NCBI GenBank assembly: GCA_051893555.1 | Contig: JBJFHL010000007.1 | Coordinates: forward strand, 62,001-126,000 | Source: RGIG7179 sp051893555 | GTDB taxonomy: Bacteria; Bacillota; Clostridia; Peptostreptococcales; Anaerovoracaceae | Length of the DNA stretch: 64,000 bases | Direction of reading: 5' to 3' | Shown: piece by piece, positions 16,376 to 25,017 of the stretch | How the letters are laid out: every line of letters begins with the position of its first letter | Numbering within the stretch: the stretch's first letter is position 1 | Program-made: the position numbers and the translations under genes | Notes under the pieces: model-generated | What the model was told of the DNA's origin: nothing | Database searches by the model: none | The model's input: only the letters and a program-made list of their open reading frames with translations

Positions 16376-17823
16376 TCTTTTTCTTCCTCTCTTTCGGATC
16401 GTTCGGATATTTTTCCTTCAAATCTGTTTTTTCTCATATTGGTCGGCACTTGGGTCGGGTACTTTCCGCTGAAGCAGGCGGTACAGAACCGGTCTGTATC
16501 GTCATCTGCCGTCAGCCGCACCACATCCTCCAATGTCAGGTATCCAAGGCTGTCTGCGCCGATAATCTGTCTGATTTCATCGATGGTGTGATGGTTGGCG
16601 ATCAGTCTGTCTTTCGAGTCAATGTCCACACCATAGTAGCACGGATCGGTAAACGGCGGTGCGGAAACCCGCATGTGGACTTCCTTCGCGCCGGCTTCCC
16701 GCAGCAGCCGAATGATCGGCCCGCAGGTGGTGCCCCGCACGATGGAGTCATCCACCATCACCACCCGTTTTCCCTTCACCGTTTCGGAGATGGTATTCAG
16801 CTTGATCTTCACTTTATCCTCCCGGTTTGCCTGTCCCGGAGAAATGAAGGTTCTGCCGATATATTTGTTTTTAATAAAGCCTATGCCGTACGGAATTCCG
16901 GATTCCTGGGCATATCCCAGGGCCGCGTCCAGTCCGGAGTCCGGTACGCCGATGACCACATCGGCTTCCACCGGATGGGTCTGTGCCAGGAACTTTCCGG
17001 CACGGAGACGGGCATTATGCACCGAGTATCCATCGATGACGGAATCCGGCCGGGCGAAGTAGATATACTCGAAGACACACATGGTCTGCTTCTCTTTGCC
17101 GCAGTGGTCCCGGATGGATCGGATGCCGTTTCTGGTGAACACCAGAATCTCGCCCGGCTCAATATCCCGGATAAAGGTGGCACCCACCGAATCCAGCGCG
17201 CAGCTTTCGGAAGCCACCACATAGTCTCCGTTTCCCGTCCTGCCGTAGCAAAGCGGGCGAAATCCATGTTCATCCCTGGCTGCGATCAGCTTGGACGGTG
17301 ACATGATCACGAGAGAATATGCACCCTTCAGCCGGTTCATGGCCCGGTTCACCGCCTCTTCGATGGACGGCGAGGAAATCCGCTCCTTGGTAATGATGTA
17401 GGAGATGACCTCCGTATCGCTGGTGGTATGGAAGATGGAGCCGTTCATCTCCAGTTCCTCCCGCAGCTCGTAGGAGTTGGTCAGATTTCCGTTATGGGCC
17501 AGCGCCATGCGGCCTTTCACGTGATTGACCACGATGGGCTGGGCGTTGAGACGGCCTCCCGCACCGGTGGTTCCGTACCGAACATGGCCGACGGCAATGT
17601 TCCCTGTGCCCAGGCTTTTCAGCACATCCGGCGTAAACACATCGTTTACCAGCCCCACGTCTTTATAGTCGTGGAACACACCGTCATCGTTGACCACGAT
17701 ACCGCAGCTTTCCTGCCCCCGGTGCTGCAGTGCATACAGTCCGTAATAGCAGGAGCGGGCCAGATCTTCTGTCTTATGGGAAAAAACACCGAATACACCG
17801 CATTCTTCTCTCAGTTTGTCCAT
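16372..17823 (-). CDS. purF: Amidophosphoribosyltransferase
   Basis: 483 residues. It catalyses the committed step, PRPP plus glutamine to phosphoribosylamine. A short propeptide MDKLREE precedes Cys8, the N-terminal nucleophile, as in the Bacillus-type enzyme. The C-terminal FCTACFSGKYP and an earlier Cys in DPCYYGVD fit the ligands of the structural 4Fe-4S cluster of that type. The PRPP-binding loop is VMVDDSIVRGTT. It is preceded by purC (56-base gap) and coupled to purM. Confidence 0.95.
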   Translation of the reverse strand: MDKLREECGVFGVFSHKTEDLARSCYYGLYALQHRGQESCGIVVNDDGVFHDYKDVGLVNDVFTPDVLKSLGTGNIAVGHVRYGTTGAGGRLNAQPIVVNHVKGRMALAHNGNLTNSYELREELEMNGSIFHTTSDTEVISYIITKERISSPSIEEAVNRAMNRLKGAYSLVIMSPSKLIAARDEHGFRPLCYGRTGNGDYVVASESCALDSVGATFIRDIEPGEILVFTRNGIRSIRDHCGKEKQTMCVFEYIYFARPDSVIDGYSVHNARLRAGKFLAQTHPVEADVVIGVPDSGLDAALGYAQESGIPYGIGFIKNKYIGRTFISPGQANREDKVKIKLNTISETVKGKRVVMVDDSIVRGTTCGPIIRLLREAGAKEVHMRVSAPPFTDPCYYGVDIDSKDRLIANHHTIDEIRQIIGADSLGYLTLEDVVRLTADDDTDRFCTACFSGKYPTQVPTNMRKNRFEGKISERSEREEEKE

Positions 17824-17879
17824 TTCTTTCTAGTCTCTCTTTCCGTCAGCATTCAAAAATCGTCAGCATTGTAATTCCG

Positions 17880-18587
17880 TTAGCCGAAAATTCTCTTCAT
17901 CATTTCCTGATATGCGTCTTCCACGCCGCCCAGGTCTCTTCTAAACCGGTCTTTATCCAGTTTTTCGTGGGTGGTTGCATCCCAGAAACGGCAGGTGTCC
18001 GGGGAGATCTCGTCTGCCAGAACAATCTGTCCGTCCGCGGTCTTACCGAACTCGATCTTGAAGTCGATCAGATCCACGTTGATCTTCTTGAAGAAGTCTT
18101 TCAGGAATTCGTTGATCTTGAAAGTCAGGGTCTTGATGGTGTTCAGATCTTCTTCGGAAGCATAGCCCATGGCCAGGATGTGATAATCGTTGACCATCGG
18201 ATCGCCCAGGTCGTCATTCTTGTAGCAGAATTCCAGGATGGTGGTCTTCAGGGCAGTACCTTCTTCCACGCCCAGACGCTTGGAGAAGGAACCTGCAGCC
18301 ACGTTGCGGATGATCACTTCCAGCGGCACGATGGAAACCTTCTTTACGACGGTTTCACGGTCATTTAATTCTTCCACATAGTGGGTCGGCACGCCTTCTT
18401 TTTCCAGCAGCTGCATCAGGTAGTTGCTCATCTTGTTGTTGACCACGCCCTTGCCGCTGATGGTACCCTTCTTCAGGCCGTTAAATGCGGTGGCGTCGTC
18501 CTTATAGGACACGATGCAGTAGTTTGCATCATCGGTTGCGAATACTTTTTTGGCTTTTCCTTCATACATCTGTTCTCTTTTTTCCAT
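17880..18587 (-). CDS. purC: SAICAR synthetase
   Basis: 235 residues, the usual bacterial length. Recognisable elements are the N-terminal YEGKAKKVF, the ATP-contacting KDDATAFNG, VPLEVIIRNVAAGSF and the DEISPDTCRFWD metal/substrate loop. It joins aspartate to CAIR. It lies between purE and purF with short gaps. Confidence 0.95.
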   Translation of the reverse strand: MEKREQMYEGKAKKVFATDDANYCIVSYKDDATAFNGLKKGTISGKGVVNNKMSNYLMQLLEKEGVPTHYVEELNDRETVVKKVSIVPLEVIIRNVAAGSFSKRLGVEEGTALKTTILEFCYKNDDLGDPMVNDYHILAMGYASEEDLNTIKTLTFKINEFLKDFFKKINVDLIDFKIEFGKTADGQIVLADEISPDTCRFWDATTHEKLDKDRFRRDLGGVEDAYQEMMKRIFG

Positions 18588-18648
18588 TGGTCTCTTGTCT
18601 CCTCTTTCTTATTCTTTATTCTCTTTCTTCTGTTCGTTTCGTTCTCGT

Positions 18649-19191
18649 CTAGTAAACGTCCGGCATTTCCAGGTCTTCCGCCGTGGAAACTTCGGCAACT
18701 TTATTGTACTTCTCTTCGATGGCCGCATTCTTTCCCAGCACCTTTTCGGTGGCTTTCTTTCTGTAGGCTGCCAGTTTCTCCGCCAGGTCCTCGTCCTCTA
18801 CCGCCAAAATCTGCACGGCCAGCAGGCCTGCGTTGGCTGCGCCGTCAATGGCTACGGTGGCTACCGGCATGCCGCTTGGCATCTGTACGGTAGAAAGGAG
18901 TGCGTCCAGTCCGTCCAGCGTGGAGGACTTCACCGGAATGCCGATGACCGGAAGGGTGCTGTGGGCTGCCATGGCTCCTGCCAAATGGGCTGCCTTTCCT
19001 GCCGCCGCGATGATCACACCGATTCCGTTGTCTCTCGCGTTCTTCGCAAAATCCGCCGCCGCGTCCGGTGTCCGGTGTGCGGACAGTACGTGGACTTCAA
19101 ACGGTACTTCGAACTCATCCAGAATGTCAAATGCTTTTTCTACGACCGGAAGATCGCTGTCGCTTCCCATGATGATACCGATTTTTTTCAT
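18649..19191 (-). CDS. purE: N5-carboxyaminoimidazole ribonucleotide mutase
   Basis: 180 residues when started at the ATG at 19189-19191, which follows GGAGGAGACAAG. A 15-codon in-frame extension upstream has no ribosome site of its own and runs into the leader hairpin, so I do not use it. The class I signature GIIMGSDSDLPV, SAHRTPD and AGKAAHLAG are present. Class I PurE normally works with PurK, but no purK is in this cluster. First gene of the purine operon, controlled by the ZTP riboswitch upstream. Confidence 0.93.
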   Translation of the reverse strand: MKKIGIIMGSDSDLPVVEKAFDILDEFEVPFEVHVLSAHRTPDAAADFAKNARDNGIGVIIAAAGKAAHLAGAMAAHSTLPVIGIPVKSSTLDGLDALLSTVQMPSGMPVATVAIDGAANAGLLAVQILAVEDEDLAEKLAAYRKKATEKVLGKNAAIEEKYNKVAEVSTAEDLEMPDVY

Positions 19192-19215
19192 CTTGTCTCC
19201 TCCTGTTTCTGTTCT

Positions 19216-19230
19216 GCACCCCGCGGGTGC
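19216..19230 (-). promoter_or_regulatory. Small hairpin before the purE ribosome site
   Basis: GCACCC-CGC-GGGTGC is a perfect 6-bp stem with a 3-base loop, about ten bases upstream of the purE Shine-Dalgarno. It may protect the 5' end of the anti-terminated mRNA; the role is unknown. Confidence 0.4.
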
Positions 19231-19235
19231 ATTCA

Positions 19236-19280
19236 AATAAAAATGGACAGTTCTATCCCTTGTATCACATAGAACTGCCC
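19236..19280 (-). terminator. Expression-platform terminator of the ZTP riboswitch
   Basis: On the minus strand a 12-bp stem (19245-19256 with 19269-19280, one wobble or mismatch) is followed by ATTTTTATTT. Its 5' arm includes the conserved GGGC end of the ZTP aptamer, so aptamer folding and terminator formation compete. Confidence 0.8.
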
Positions 19281-19345
19281 AGACGGTCGACTACTTATAA
19301 CTCCTGCTCCTTCGTGGTACTCCACATTATTCCGTCAGTCGCAGC
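19275..19345 (-). ncRNA. ZTP (pfl) riboswitch aptamer
   Basis: The minus-strand leader contains GCGACTGACGG in the 5' half and CGACCGTCTGGGC in the 3' half, matching the two conserved pfl/ZTP segments (GACTGRCG and CCGNCYGGGC) which form a pseudoknot, with a short variable stem region GTGGAGTACCAC between them. ZTP/ZMP signals 10-formyl-THF shortage, and known ZTP riboswitches turn on purine and folate genes. It lies between a strong promoter and a terminator that shares its 3' end. Confidence 0.85.
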
Positions 19346-19367
19346 AGCTTTTGATTTTTACAGTAAT

Positions 19368-19396
19368 ATTATAGTATATCCCGCCTTTTGCGTCAA
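19368..19396 (-). promoter_or_regulatory. Promoter of the purine operon
   Basis: Minus strand: TTGACG (19391-19396), a 17-base spacer, TATAAT (19368-19373), about 25 bases upstream of the ZTP aptamer. Confidence 0.85.
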
Positions 19397-19502
19397 GAAA
19401 AAGGACACGAAAAGGAGAGGAAAAAGGCGCGAAAATGAAGGTAACATCCGTTGTACCTGCGGTGAACATGCAGGGCGCCGCCTGGTCCCCGTCAGCTGTC
19501 AC

Positions 19503-20888
19503 TTACCATGGCAAGCCTTGTGGAACTTTGTCTTTTTCTCCATTCTCTGTTTTCGATTTTTCCTGCCGCAGCAGCCACAGGAAATATGCGGTGCAGATGA
19601 TGATCTGCACGACAGTGGAACACGGCGTAGCCAGACCGATGTGAAACAGCGAAACCGGCTGCAAGCGGCTCATGAACCAGGATACCGGAATCCTTACGCC
19701 GAATGCACCGATAATCCCCTGCACCATGACCAGCGTCGTTTTGCCGCAGCCGTTGAAATATCCGATATAGCAGAACAGGAAGGACACGATCAGCGTGTCG
19801 ATGGCATAGGCCTTCAGGTAATCAGCCGAAGCCAGAATGACTTCCTCCTGACTGGCAAAAATGGCAGAAAGCAGATCTCCGTGAAAGAATGACATCCATG
19901 CCATTACTATGCCGGCAGCCAGCGACATTCCCATGCCGCAGACCATGGCCCGTCTTGCCCGCACCGGTTTGCCTGCTCCGATATTCTGTGCTACAAAAGC
20001 AGAGAGAGATTGGGAAAAAGCCGACGGAACCAGCATGATGAATCCGCAGATTCTTTCCGCAACACCGACGCCGGCAGATGGGATCACACCCAGGCTGTTA
20101 ACGATGGCTCCAATGGCTAGAAAGGAAATATTCACCAGCCCATCCTGCAGGGCAATCGGAAAGCTGATCTTCAGCATTCTTCCGAGGTTCTTGCCGTGAA
20201 TACGGACATGTTTCCGTGAAAACGGAATGGCAAATCCCCGTTTTCGGATCATAAAGAAACAAAGGATCACGCTGAGCGCCTGTGCCAGTACAGTGGCAAT
20301 CGCGGCCCCTTCCGCTGCCATTCCCAGTACAGCCACAAAGAACAGATCGCCTGCAATATTAAAAACGCATGCAAAGATTACAGTCATCAGCGGTGTTCTG
20401 GAATCACCGATCCCGCGAAAAATACTCCCCAGAACGTTATATGCGGCAATGAAAACCATACCGCCGGAACAGATTTTTACATACTGCACGGTAGATGCAA
20501 AGGCTTCCTTCGGCGCACGCATGACAGTGGCGAATGGTTCCGTCGCAAATATCATGATCCCTGTAATTGCCAACGCCAGCAAAAGGAAAAAGCAGATGGC
20601 TGTACCGATGATGTATCCTGCTTCCTCCCGCTTTCCGCTGCCGATCGTCTGTCCCAGCAGTATCGTAATGCCTGCCGCAAGCCCGGTGACGAGAATCGTC
20701 AGCATCTGCATCATCTGGCTCCCCGTTGCCACCGCAGAGACATCTGCCGCCACACCGAACTGTCCCACAATAAGCAGATCCACTGCGCCGTACATGGATT
20801 GCAGGCACATGGCCAGCAGCACAGGCAGTGCGAACCGAAACAGCGGCTGAAAGATCTTCCCTTCTGTAAATTGTATTTCCTGCTTCAT
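19503..20888 (-). CDS. MATE-family multidrug/metabolite efflux protein
   Basis: 461 residues, twelve predicted membrane segments in two similar halves, typical of MATE (NorM/DinF) Na+ or H+ antiporters. Typical features are the N-terminal PLFRFALPVLLAMCLQSMYGAVDLLIVG and the mid-protein GLGVIPSAG-like loop. Start ATG at 20886-20888 follows GGGAGAAGAAT. The gene stands alone behind its own promoter and a leader of about 130 bases with a strong hairpin. The substrate is unknown. Confidence 0.88.
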   Translation of the reverse strand: MKQEIQFTEGKIFQPLFRFALPVLLAMCLQSMYGAVDLLIVGQFGVAADVSAVATGSQMMQMLTILVTGLAAGITILLGQTIGSGKREEAGYIIGTAICFFLLLALAITGIMIFATEPFATVMRAPKEAFASTVQYVKICSGGMVFIAAYNVLGSIFRGIGDSRTPLMTVIFACVFNIAGDLFFVAVLGMAAEGAAIATVLAQALSVILCFFMIRKRGFAIPFSRKHVRIHGKNLGRMLKISFPIALQDGLVNISFLAIGAIVNSLGVIPSAGVGVAERICGFIMLVPSAFSQSLSAFVAQNIGAGKPVRARRAMVCGMGMSLAAGIVMAWMSFFHGDLLSAIFASQEEVILASADYLKAYAIDTLIVSFLFCYIGYFNGCGKTTLVMVQGIIGAFGVRIPVSWFMSRLQPVSLFHIGLATPCSTVVQIIICTAYFLWLLRQEKSKTENGEKDKVPQGLPW

Positions 20889-20938
20889 ATTCTTCTCCCA
20901 GCTTTTTTCCTTTACTATTTTTCATCACAACAAACAAG

Positions 20939-20980
20939 CCGGATAAAACAGCAGGCATCTCAGCCTGCCATCTTATCCGG
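20939..20980 (-). ncRNA. Structured leader hairpin upstream of the MATE gene
   Basis: CCGGATAA pairs with TTATCCGG, and inside it GCAGGC pairs with GCCTGC around the loop TGAGAT. The stem is within the transcribed leader, between the promoter at 21025-21053 and the MATE start. It is followed by CTTGTTTGTTG, too weak a U-run for a standard terminator. It matches no riboswitch class I know. Confidence 0.5.
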
Positions 20981-21024
20981 CATAACCACATCCTCAGTGT
21001 GTTTATCCTCCGATGAACGAAAAT

Positions 21025-21053
21025 ATCTTAGCAGAAAGCTCCGCCAAAGTCAA
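21025..21053 (-). promoter_or_regulatory. Promoter of the MATE gene
   Basis: Minus strand: TTGACT (21048-21053), a 17-base spacer, TAAGAT (21025-21030). Confidence 0.7.
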
Positions 21054-21085
21054 GAGGCAGTCAGCATCTTCGGCCGCCTCTTTCC

Positions 21086-22033
21086 TCAGATCCCGCCATA
21101 AAACACATTCATGATATTCCAGATCCCCACGCCGGCCAGCCCCAGCTCCTGCACCAGCCCCAGCCTCGCCCGCCAGCTTTCTTCGTTTTCGAACCATACA
21201 ATATGCTGCCGTCCCGCCGGATCCGTATAGGTAAAGAACGGCGCCATGGCCTCTTCATCCCACTGAATCGGTACGCCGTAGTAAGCTGCCCTGGCTTCCG
21301 CCTGATAGTTGGTCAGCTTCTCCGCCTTGGACTCCCCGGGCACGAAGGGGAGGGTCCAGTCATAGCCATAGTTGTTCAGGCCCATGAGAATTTTCTCTGG
21401 CGGGATCTCGCTGACGGCATATTCCAACACTCTGCGTACATTGATAATCGGCGATACAGGCATGGGCTCTCCATAGGTATATCCCCATTCATACGTCATG
21501 ATCAGGCAGTAATCCGCCGCCCGCCCCATGCCGGCATAGTCATGGCCCTGATATAAAAGCCCCGGCTGATCCGCCCTCACCTTCGGCGCCAGAGCCACCG
21601 TCACCGTCAGCCCCAGGGGAGCCAGACGTGCCCGGGTCCTTGCCACCAGCTCCACATAATCATCGGCGTAATCCGCTGCCAGATACTCGAAATCAAAATC
21701 GATTCCAGCCATCCCCTTGTCGAGTATATTTTGTAAAATATTCTCAATGAGATTGTCAATGGCCGCCGGGTTATTAAACACAGCTATGGCAATCTGGTCG
21801 TTGAACGCGCCGGACGCATCCAGCGGCGTCAGTACCATCAGCGTGCCCACCCCCGATGCAGCCGCCTGGGAAATGATATTTTCGTCTTCCAGATTGATCA
21901 GTTCCCCGTTTTCCGTAAAACCGTAGCTGAAGGATGACACCCAGGTAAGCCGCGGCAGCCACCAGGCCAGGGTGTCCGGGCTGATGGACGGGTAAGCATA
22001 TCCATTGACCAGCAGGTCTTCAAATTCAGGCAT
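21086..22033 (-). CDS. Glycoside hydrolase family 18 protein (spore-peptidoglycan hydrolase-like)
   Basis: 315 residues when started at ATG 22031-22033 (GGGAAGAAAC upstream); a longer in-frame start 25 codons earlier has no ribosome site. The GH18 motif D-x-D-x-E is seen as GIDFDFEYL with Asp112, Asp114 and catalytic Glu116. YAYPSISPDTLAWWLP and later MTYEWGYTYGEP match the TIM-barrel family that includes YaaH/SleL, which cut N-acetylglucosaminyl bonds in cortex peptidoglycan. No LysM repeats and no signal peptide are present, so it is a catalytic domain alone. A role in sporulation is possible but not shown by context. Confidence 0.8.
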   Translation of the reverse strand: MPEFEDLLVNGYAYPSISPDTLAWWLPRLTWVSSFSYGFTENGELINLEDENIISQAAASGVGTLMVLTPLDASGAFNDQIAIAVFNNPAAIDNLIENILQNILDKGMAGIDFDFEYLAADYADDYVELVARTRARLAPLGLTVTVALAPKVRADQPGLLYQGHDYAGMGRAADYCLIMTYEWGYTYGEPMPVSPIINVRRVLEYAVSEIPPEKILMGLNNYGYDWTLPFVPGESKAEKLTNYQAEARAAYYGVPIQWDEEAMAPFFTYTDPAGRQHIVWFENEESWRARLGLVQELGLAGVGIWNIMNVFYGGI

Positions 22034-22198
22034 GTTTCTTCCCTCACTTTCTCCTCGATCTTCTCGTATCATTTTATGATATCGTTGTAATGTATGCGGC
22101 CGGGGCACTCTTTATTATTCCGTTTTTCGGACTTGCTTTTCGCCATGACTGTGCTATACTTTTAGAAGAAATTCAAAGAAAAAAGGAGCGAACACATC

Positions 22199-22489
22199 AT
22201 GGCGGAATTATTCGAAACACTTATGCTCATCTGCTTCGGCTGCTCCTGGCCTATGAACCTGGCCAAGTCCATCCGTTCGAAAACTGCAAAAGGAAAAAGC
22301 GTCATGTTTCAGTATGCCATCATCATCGGCTATATCTGCGGCATCTGCAGCAAATTTGCCGGCGGAAATATCAATTATGTTCTGGCACTGTACTTTCTGA
22401 ACCTGTTTATGGTTTCAGTGGATACCTGCCTCTATTACAGGAACCGGAAACTGGATCAGCTCAGGGATGCAGGAAAGCTGGCTGCATAG
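22199..22489 (+). CDS. SemiSWEET/PQ-loop-like small membrane protein
   Basis: 96 residues with three hydrophobic segments (about 5-20, 38-55, 58-77). The length and the Trp-Pro-Met-Asn turn at 17-20 fit the SemiSWEET half-transporters, which dimerise to move sugars or other small solutes; the canonical PQ pair is not conserved. An AAAGGAG-type ribosome site lies upstream, and a promoter-like pair TTGCTT/TATACT with a 16-base spacer is found at about 22131-22158. Single-gene unit with a downstream hairpin. Substrate unknown. Confidence 0.7.
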   Translation: MAELFETLMLICFGCSWPMNLAKSIRSKTAKGKSVMFQYAIIIGYICGICSKFAGGNINYVLALYFLNLFMVSVDTCLYYRNRKLDQLRDAGKLAA

Positions 22490-22525
22490 TCGGGGTGTCC
22501 GTTTTTCAGAGCCCTGACCCACTTC

Positions 22526-22590
22526 TCAAAACACGCCCACCCGGGTCTTTCGGCTGCGCGCCGGGGCTTCGGTTTTCGGTGTGTTTTTTA
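22526..22590 (+). terminator. Probable terminator after the SemiSWEET-like gene
   Basis: AAAACACGCC pairs with GGTGTGTTTT around a GC-rich branched interior, followed by TTTTTATTTTT. The rest of 22490-22770 holds only the weak promoter of the next gene. Confidence 0.6.
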
Positions 22591-22690
22591 TTTTTGCAAT
22601 CTTCAGCAGAACAGATGTGCTGCACACATGTGATAATTTGGTCACGCACAAGTTTTTGTCTGTTTTTCTGTGGTGAGAGGAAGACAAAAA

Positions 22691-22699
22691 TGATACAAT
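22691..22699 (+). promoter_or_regulatory. Extended -10 element before the aldehyde oxidoreductase gene
   Basis: TGATACAAT is an extended -10 (TGnTACAAT) 72 bases before the start codon; no good -35 is visible. Confidence 0.4.
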
Positions 22700-22770
22700 A
22701 GTAACAAATATCACCGAGTGCCGCGACCACATCTGTTTTCGCCGGCATTCAGGGAAAGGAGCGGAATACT

Positions 22771-24759
22771 ATGGCTACCAATTACGGAGGCTACATGGGC
22801 AAGGTGGCTGATATCGATCTGACCACCGGCACCATCCGCGAGTATCCATGGTCCGATGAAGAGCGCAGGCTGTTTCTGGGGGGCAAGACCATGGCAGCCA
22901 AGATTATCGGCGACCATCTGACAGAAATTCGCGGACCCCTTGATGAAACCAATCTTCTGGTCATCTCCACCGGCCCGTTCACCGGCACCGGTGCACCCAG
23001 CTCCAGCCGGTTCAACGTATCAGCCATTTCACCCCTGACCGGGATACTGACCTCTTCCAACTGCGGAGGCAATTTCGGCTACTATCTGAAAAAAGCCGGC
23101 TACGATGCCCTGGTGATCCATGGACGCAGTGAGAAACCAATCTGGCTGGAAATCCACAATGACCAGTTTACCTTCCATGACGGGCAGTCCCTCTGGGGCA
23201 TGAAAACCGGACACACGCAGGAGGCACTGGACGAGGCACTGGCAGAACAGTCCTGCGGCAAAAAGAGAAAAAACGGTAAGATCGTCATCGGTCCCGCCGG
23301 CGAAAATCTGGTGAAATACGCATCCATCGTCAGCAACGAGCGGCTGGCAGGCCGGGGCGGCGTTGGTGCTGTCATGGGCAGCAAAAACCTGAAGGCGGTC
23401 ACTGTCAGCGGCAACCATACCGTGCCGGTCCACAACAAAGAAAAGATGGATCAGCTGAACCGGTCCTGGTTTAAGTATCTCAGGAGCCATCCTCTCACCG
23501 GCGACCAGCTTCCGCGGCTGGGTACGGCAGGTCTGGTTTCTTCCATGCAGATGAAGGGGCAGCTATCCACGAAAAACTATACATACGGCCAGTTCGACCG
23601 GTTCGAAAAAGTAAACGGCGAAACTCTGGCAGAGGAACATAATATTGTGAATAAGGGCTGCCTCACCTGCCCGATCAAATGTGCCCGGACAGTCCAGGTA
23701 GACGGCAAGGCCGTGAAGGGACCGGAGCTGGAGACACTGGGCCTGCTGGGCGGCGGCATTCTCAACGACAGCATGGAACTGATCCTGCGCTGGAACTATG
23801 AGCTGGATGAACTGGGCATGGACACCATCACGGCGGCCAATACCCTGGCATGGGCCATGGAGGCAAACGAAAAAGGTCTCTGGGACAACGGCCTTGTCTT
23901 CGGCGACACCGCCGATATTTCCCGGGTATGGGAGGACACCGCTTACCGCCGGGGCATCGGTGACGAGCTGGCAGAAGGCTCCCGCGCTCTGTCGGAAAAA
24001 TACGGCGGCAAAGAATTCGCCATTCATTCCAAGGGCATGGAACTGGCTGCCTACGAACCGCGCCGTGCAGTAGGTCTGGGCCTGGGCTACGCCATTTCCA
24101 ACCGAGGCGGCTGCCACCTCAACGGCGGTTATATGGTCATTCTGGAAGGACTGGGACTCAATGTGAACCAGCAGACGCCCCACGGCAAGCCGGATACAAC
24201 CATCATCTTCCAGGATCTGATGGAGGGCGTCTCCTCCTGCGGCCAGTGCGTGTTCACCACCTATGCCTTCTTCCCGCCTCCGCTGATCCATCATCCTCAC
24301 GCCTGGTACACGAAGGCATTTAACGCCATCGTTCCGGTGGCGGGGCCTGTGCTGCGGCTGCTTACCATGTTTCCGCAGGTGGTCTGCTTCCATCTGCCGG
24401 TGATCTTCAACCAGTCCAAAGCACTGAAATACGCCACCGGCATGAAGGTAACCTTCGGTTCCTTCCTGAAGGCAGGCAAGCGGGGCTACACCCTGGAGCG
24501 TCTCATCAACACCCGCCTGGGAATCAGCCGGAAGGACGACAGCCTGCCGAAACGTCTCACCGACGTGCCGCAGATCGAAGGCGATGAAAAGACGAAAGTA
24601 CCTCTGGAGTCGATGAAAGACGTGTATTATCGCGGGCGTGGCTGGGATAAAGACGGAATCCCGACAGAAAAAACTCTGAAAAAGCTCAATCTGGATCATC
24701 TGGCGGTCAGCCGGATGCCGGCAGGAGCCTGTATGCAGGAGGTGAAGCAGCATGGTTAA
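22771..24759 (+). CDS. aor: Aldehyde:ferredoxin oxidoreductase (tungsten/molybdenum pterin enzyme)
   Basis: 662 residues. AOR-family enzymes oxidise aldehydes to acids (or the reverse) with ferredoxin, using a bis-pterin W cofactor and one 4Fe-4S cluster. The cluster motif C-x2-C-x3-C is Cys297, Cys300, Cys304, with the fourth ligand probably Cys493 in SSCGQC. The N-domain starts with GGYMGKVADIDL and contains GRGGVGAVMGSKNLKA, typical of the pterin-binding region. AAAGGAG precedes ATG. The C-terminus overlaps the following MoaD-like gene by eight bases, tying cofactor-related synthesis to the enzyme. Confidence 0.92.
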   Translation: MATNYGGYMGKVADIDLTTGTIREYPWSDEERRLFLGGKTMAAKIIGDHLTEIRGPLDETNLLVISTGPFTGTGAPSSSRFNVSAISPLTGILTSSNCGGNFGYYLKKAGYDALVIHGRSEKPIWLEIHNDQFTFHDGQSLWGMKTGHTQEALDEALAEQSCGKKRKNGKIVIGPAGENLVKYASIVSNERLAGRGGVGAVMGSKNLKAVTVSGNHTVPVHNKEKMDQLNRSWFKYLRSHPLTGDQLPRLGTAGLVSSMQMKGQLSTKNYTYGQFDRFEKVNGETLAEEHNIVNKGCLTCPIKCARTVQVDGKAVKGPELETLGLLGGGILNDSMELILRWNYELDELGMDTITAANTLAWAMEANEKGLWDNGLVFGDTADISRVWEDTAYRRGIGDELAEGSRALSEKYGGKEFAIHSKGMELAAYEPRRAVGLGLGYAISNRGGCHLNGGYMVILEGLGLNVNQQTPHGKPDTTIIFQDLMEGVSSCGQCVFTTYAFFPPPLIHHPHAWYTKAFNAIVPVAGPVLRLLTMFPQVVCFHLPVIFNQSKALKYATGMKVTFGSFLKAGKRGYTLERLINTRLGISRKDDSLPKRLTDVPQIEGDEKTKVPLESMKDVYYRGRGWDKDGIPTEKTLKKLNLDHLAVSRMPAGACMQEVKQHG

Positions 24760-24985
24760 TATCAAGCTCTTCGGCGCGCTGCGTCTGAAATGCGGAATCT
24801 CCCACATGGAGGTTTACAGCAGCTCCGTGAAGGATGCCTGCCGCCTTCTCAGCAAGGCCACCGGATTCCCGGAGAAAGAGTTCAAAAATTGCATGTTCAT
24901 GATCAACGGGAAAAACGCCAGGTATTCGTCAAAGCTGGAAGATGGAGACGAGCTGGTCTTCCTGACGCCGTCCGGCGGCGGCTGA
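24752..24985 (+). CDS. MoaD/ThiS-family sulfur carrier protein
   Basis: 77 residues with the ubiquitin-like beta-grasp pattern and a C-terminal SGGG. The terminal Gly-Gly is the site that becomes a thiocarboxylate in MoaD, the sulfur donor for the pterin dithiolene. The gene overlaps the end of the aldehyde oxidoreductase gene, so it probably serves tungstopterin assembly for that enzyme. No moaE-like partner is nearby. Confidence 0.8.
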   Translation: MVNIKLFGALRLKCGISHMEVYSSSVKDACRLLSKATGFPEKEFKNCMFMINGKNARYSSKLEDGDELVFLTPSGGG

Positions 24986-25017
24986 AGATGCAGCGGTTTA
25001 TGGAGAGAGGTGATTTC

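Noticed and set aside
20939..21000. TPP riboswitch, suggested by CTGAGAT in the MATE leader
   Set aside because: The second TPP signature (ACCTGATCTGGATAAT-like) and the overall order of stems are absent; the resemblance is one short loop sequence.
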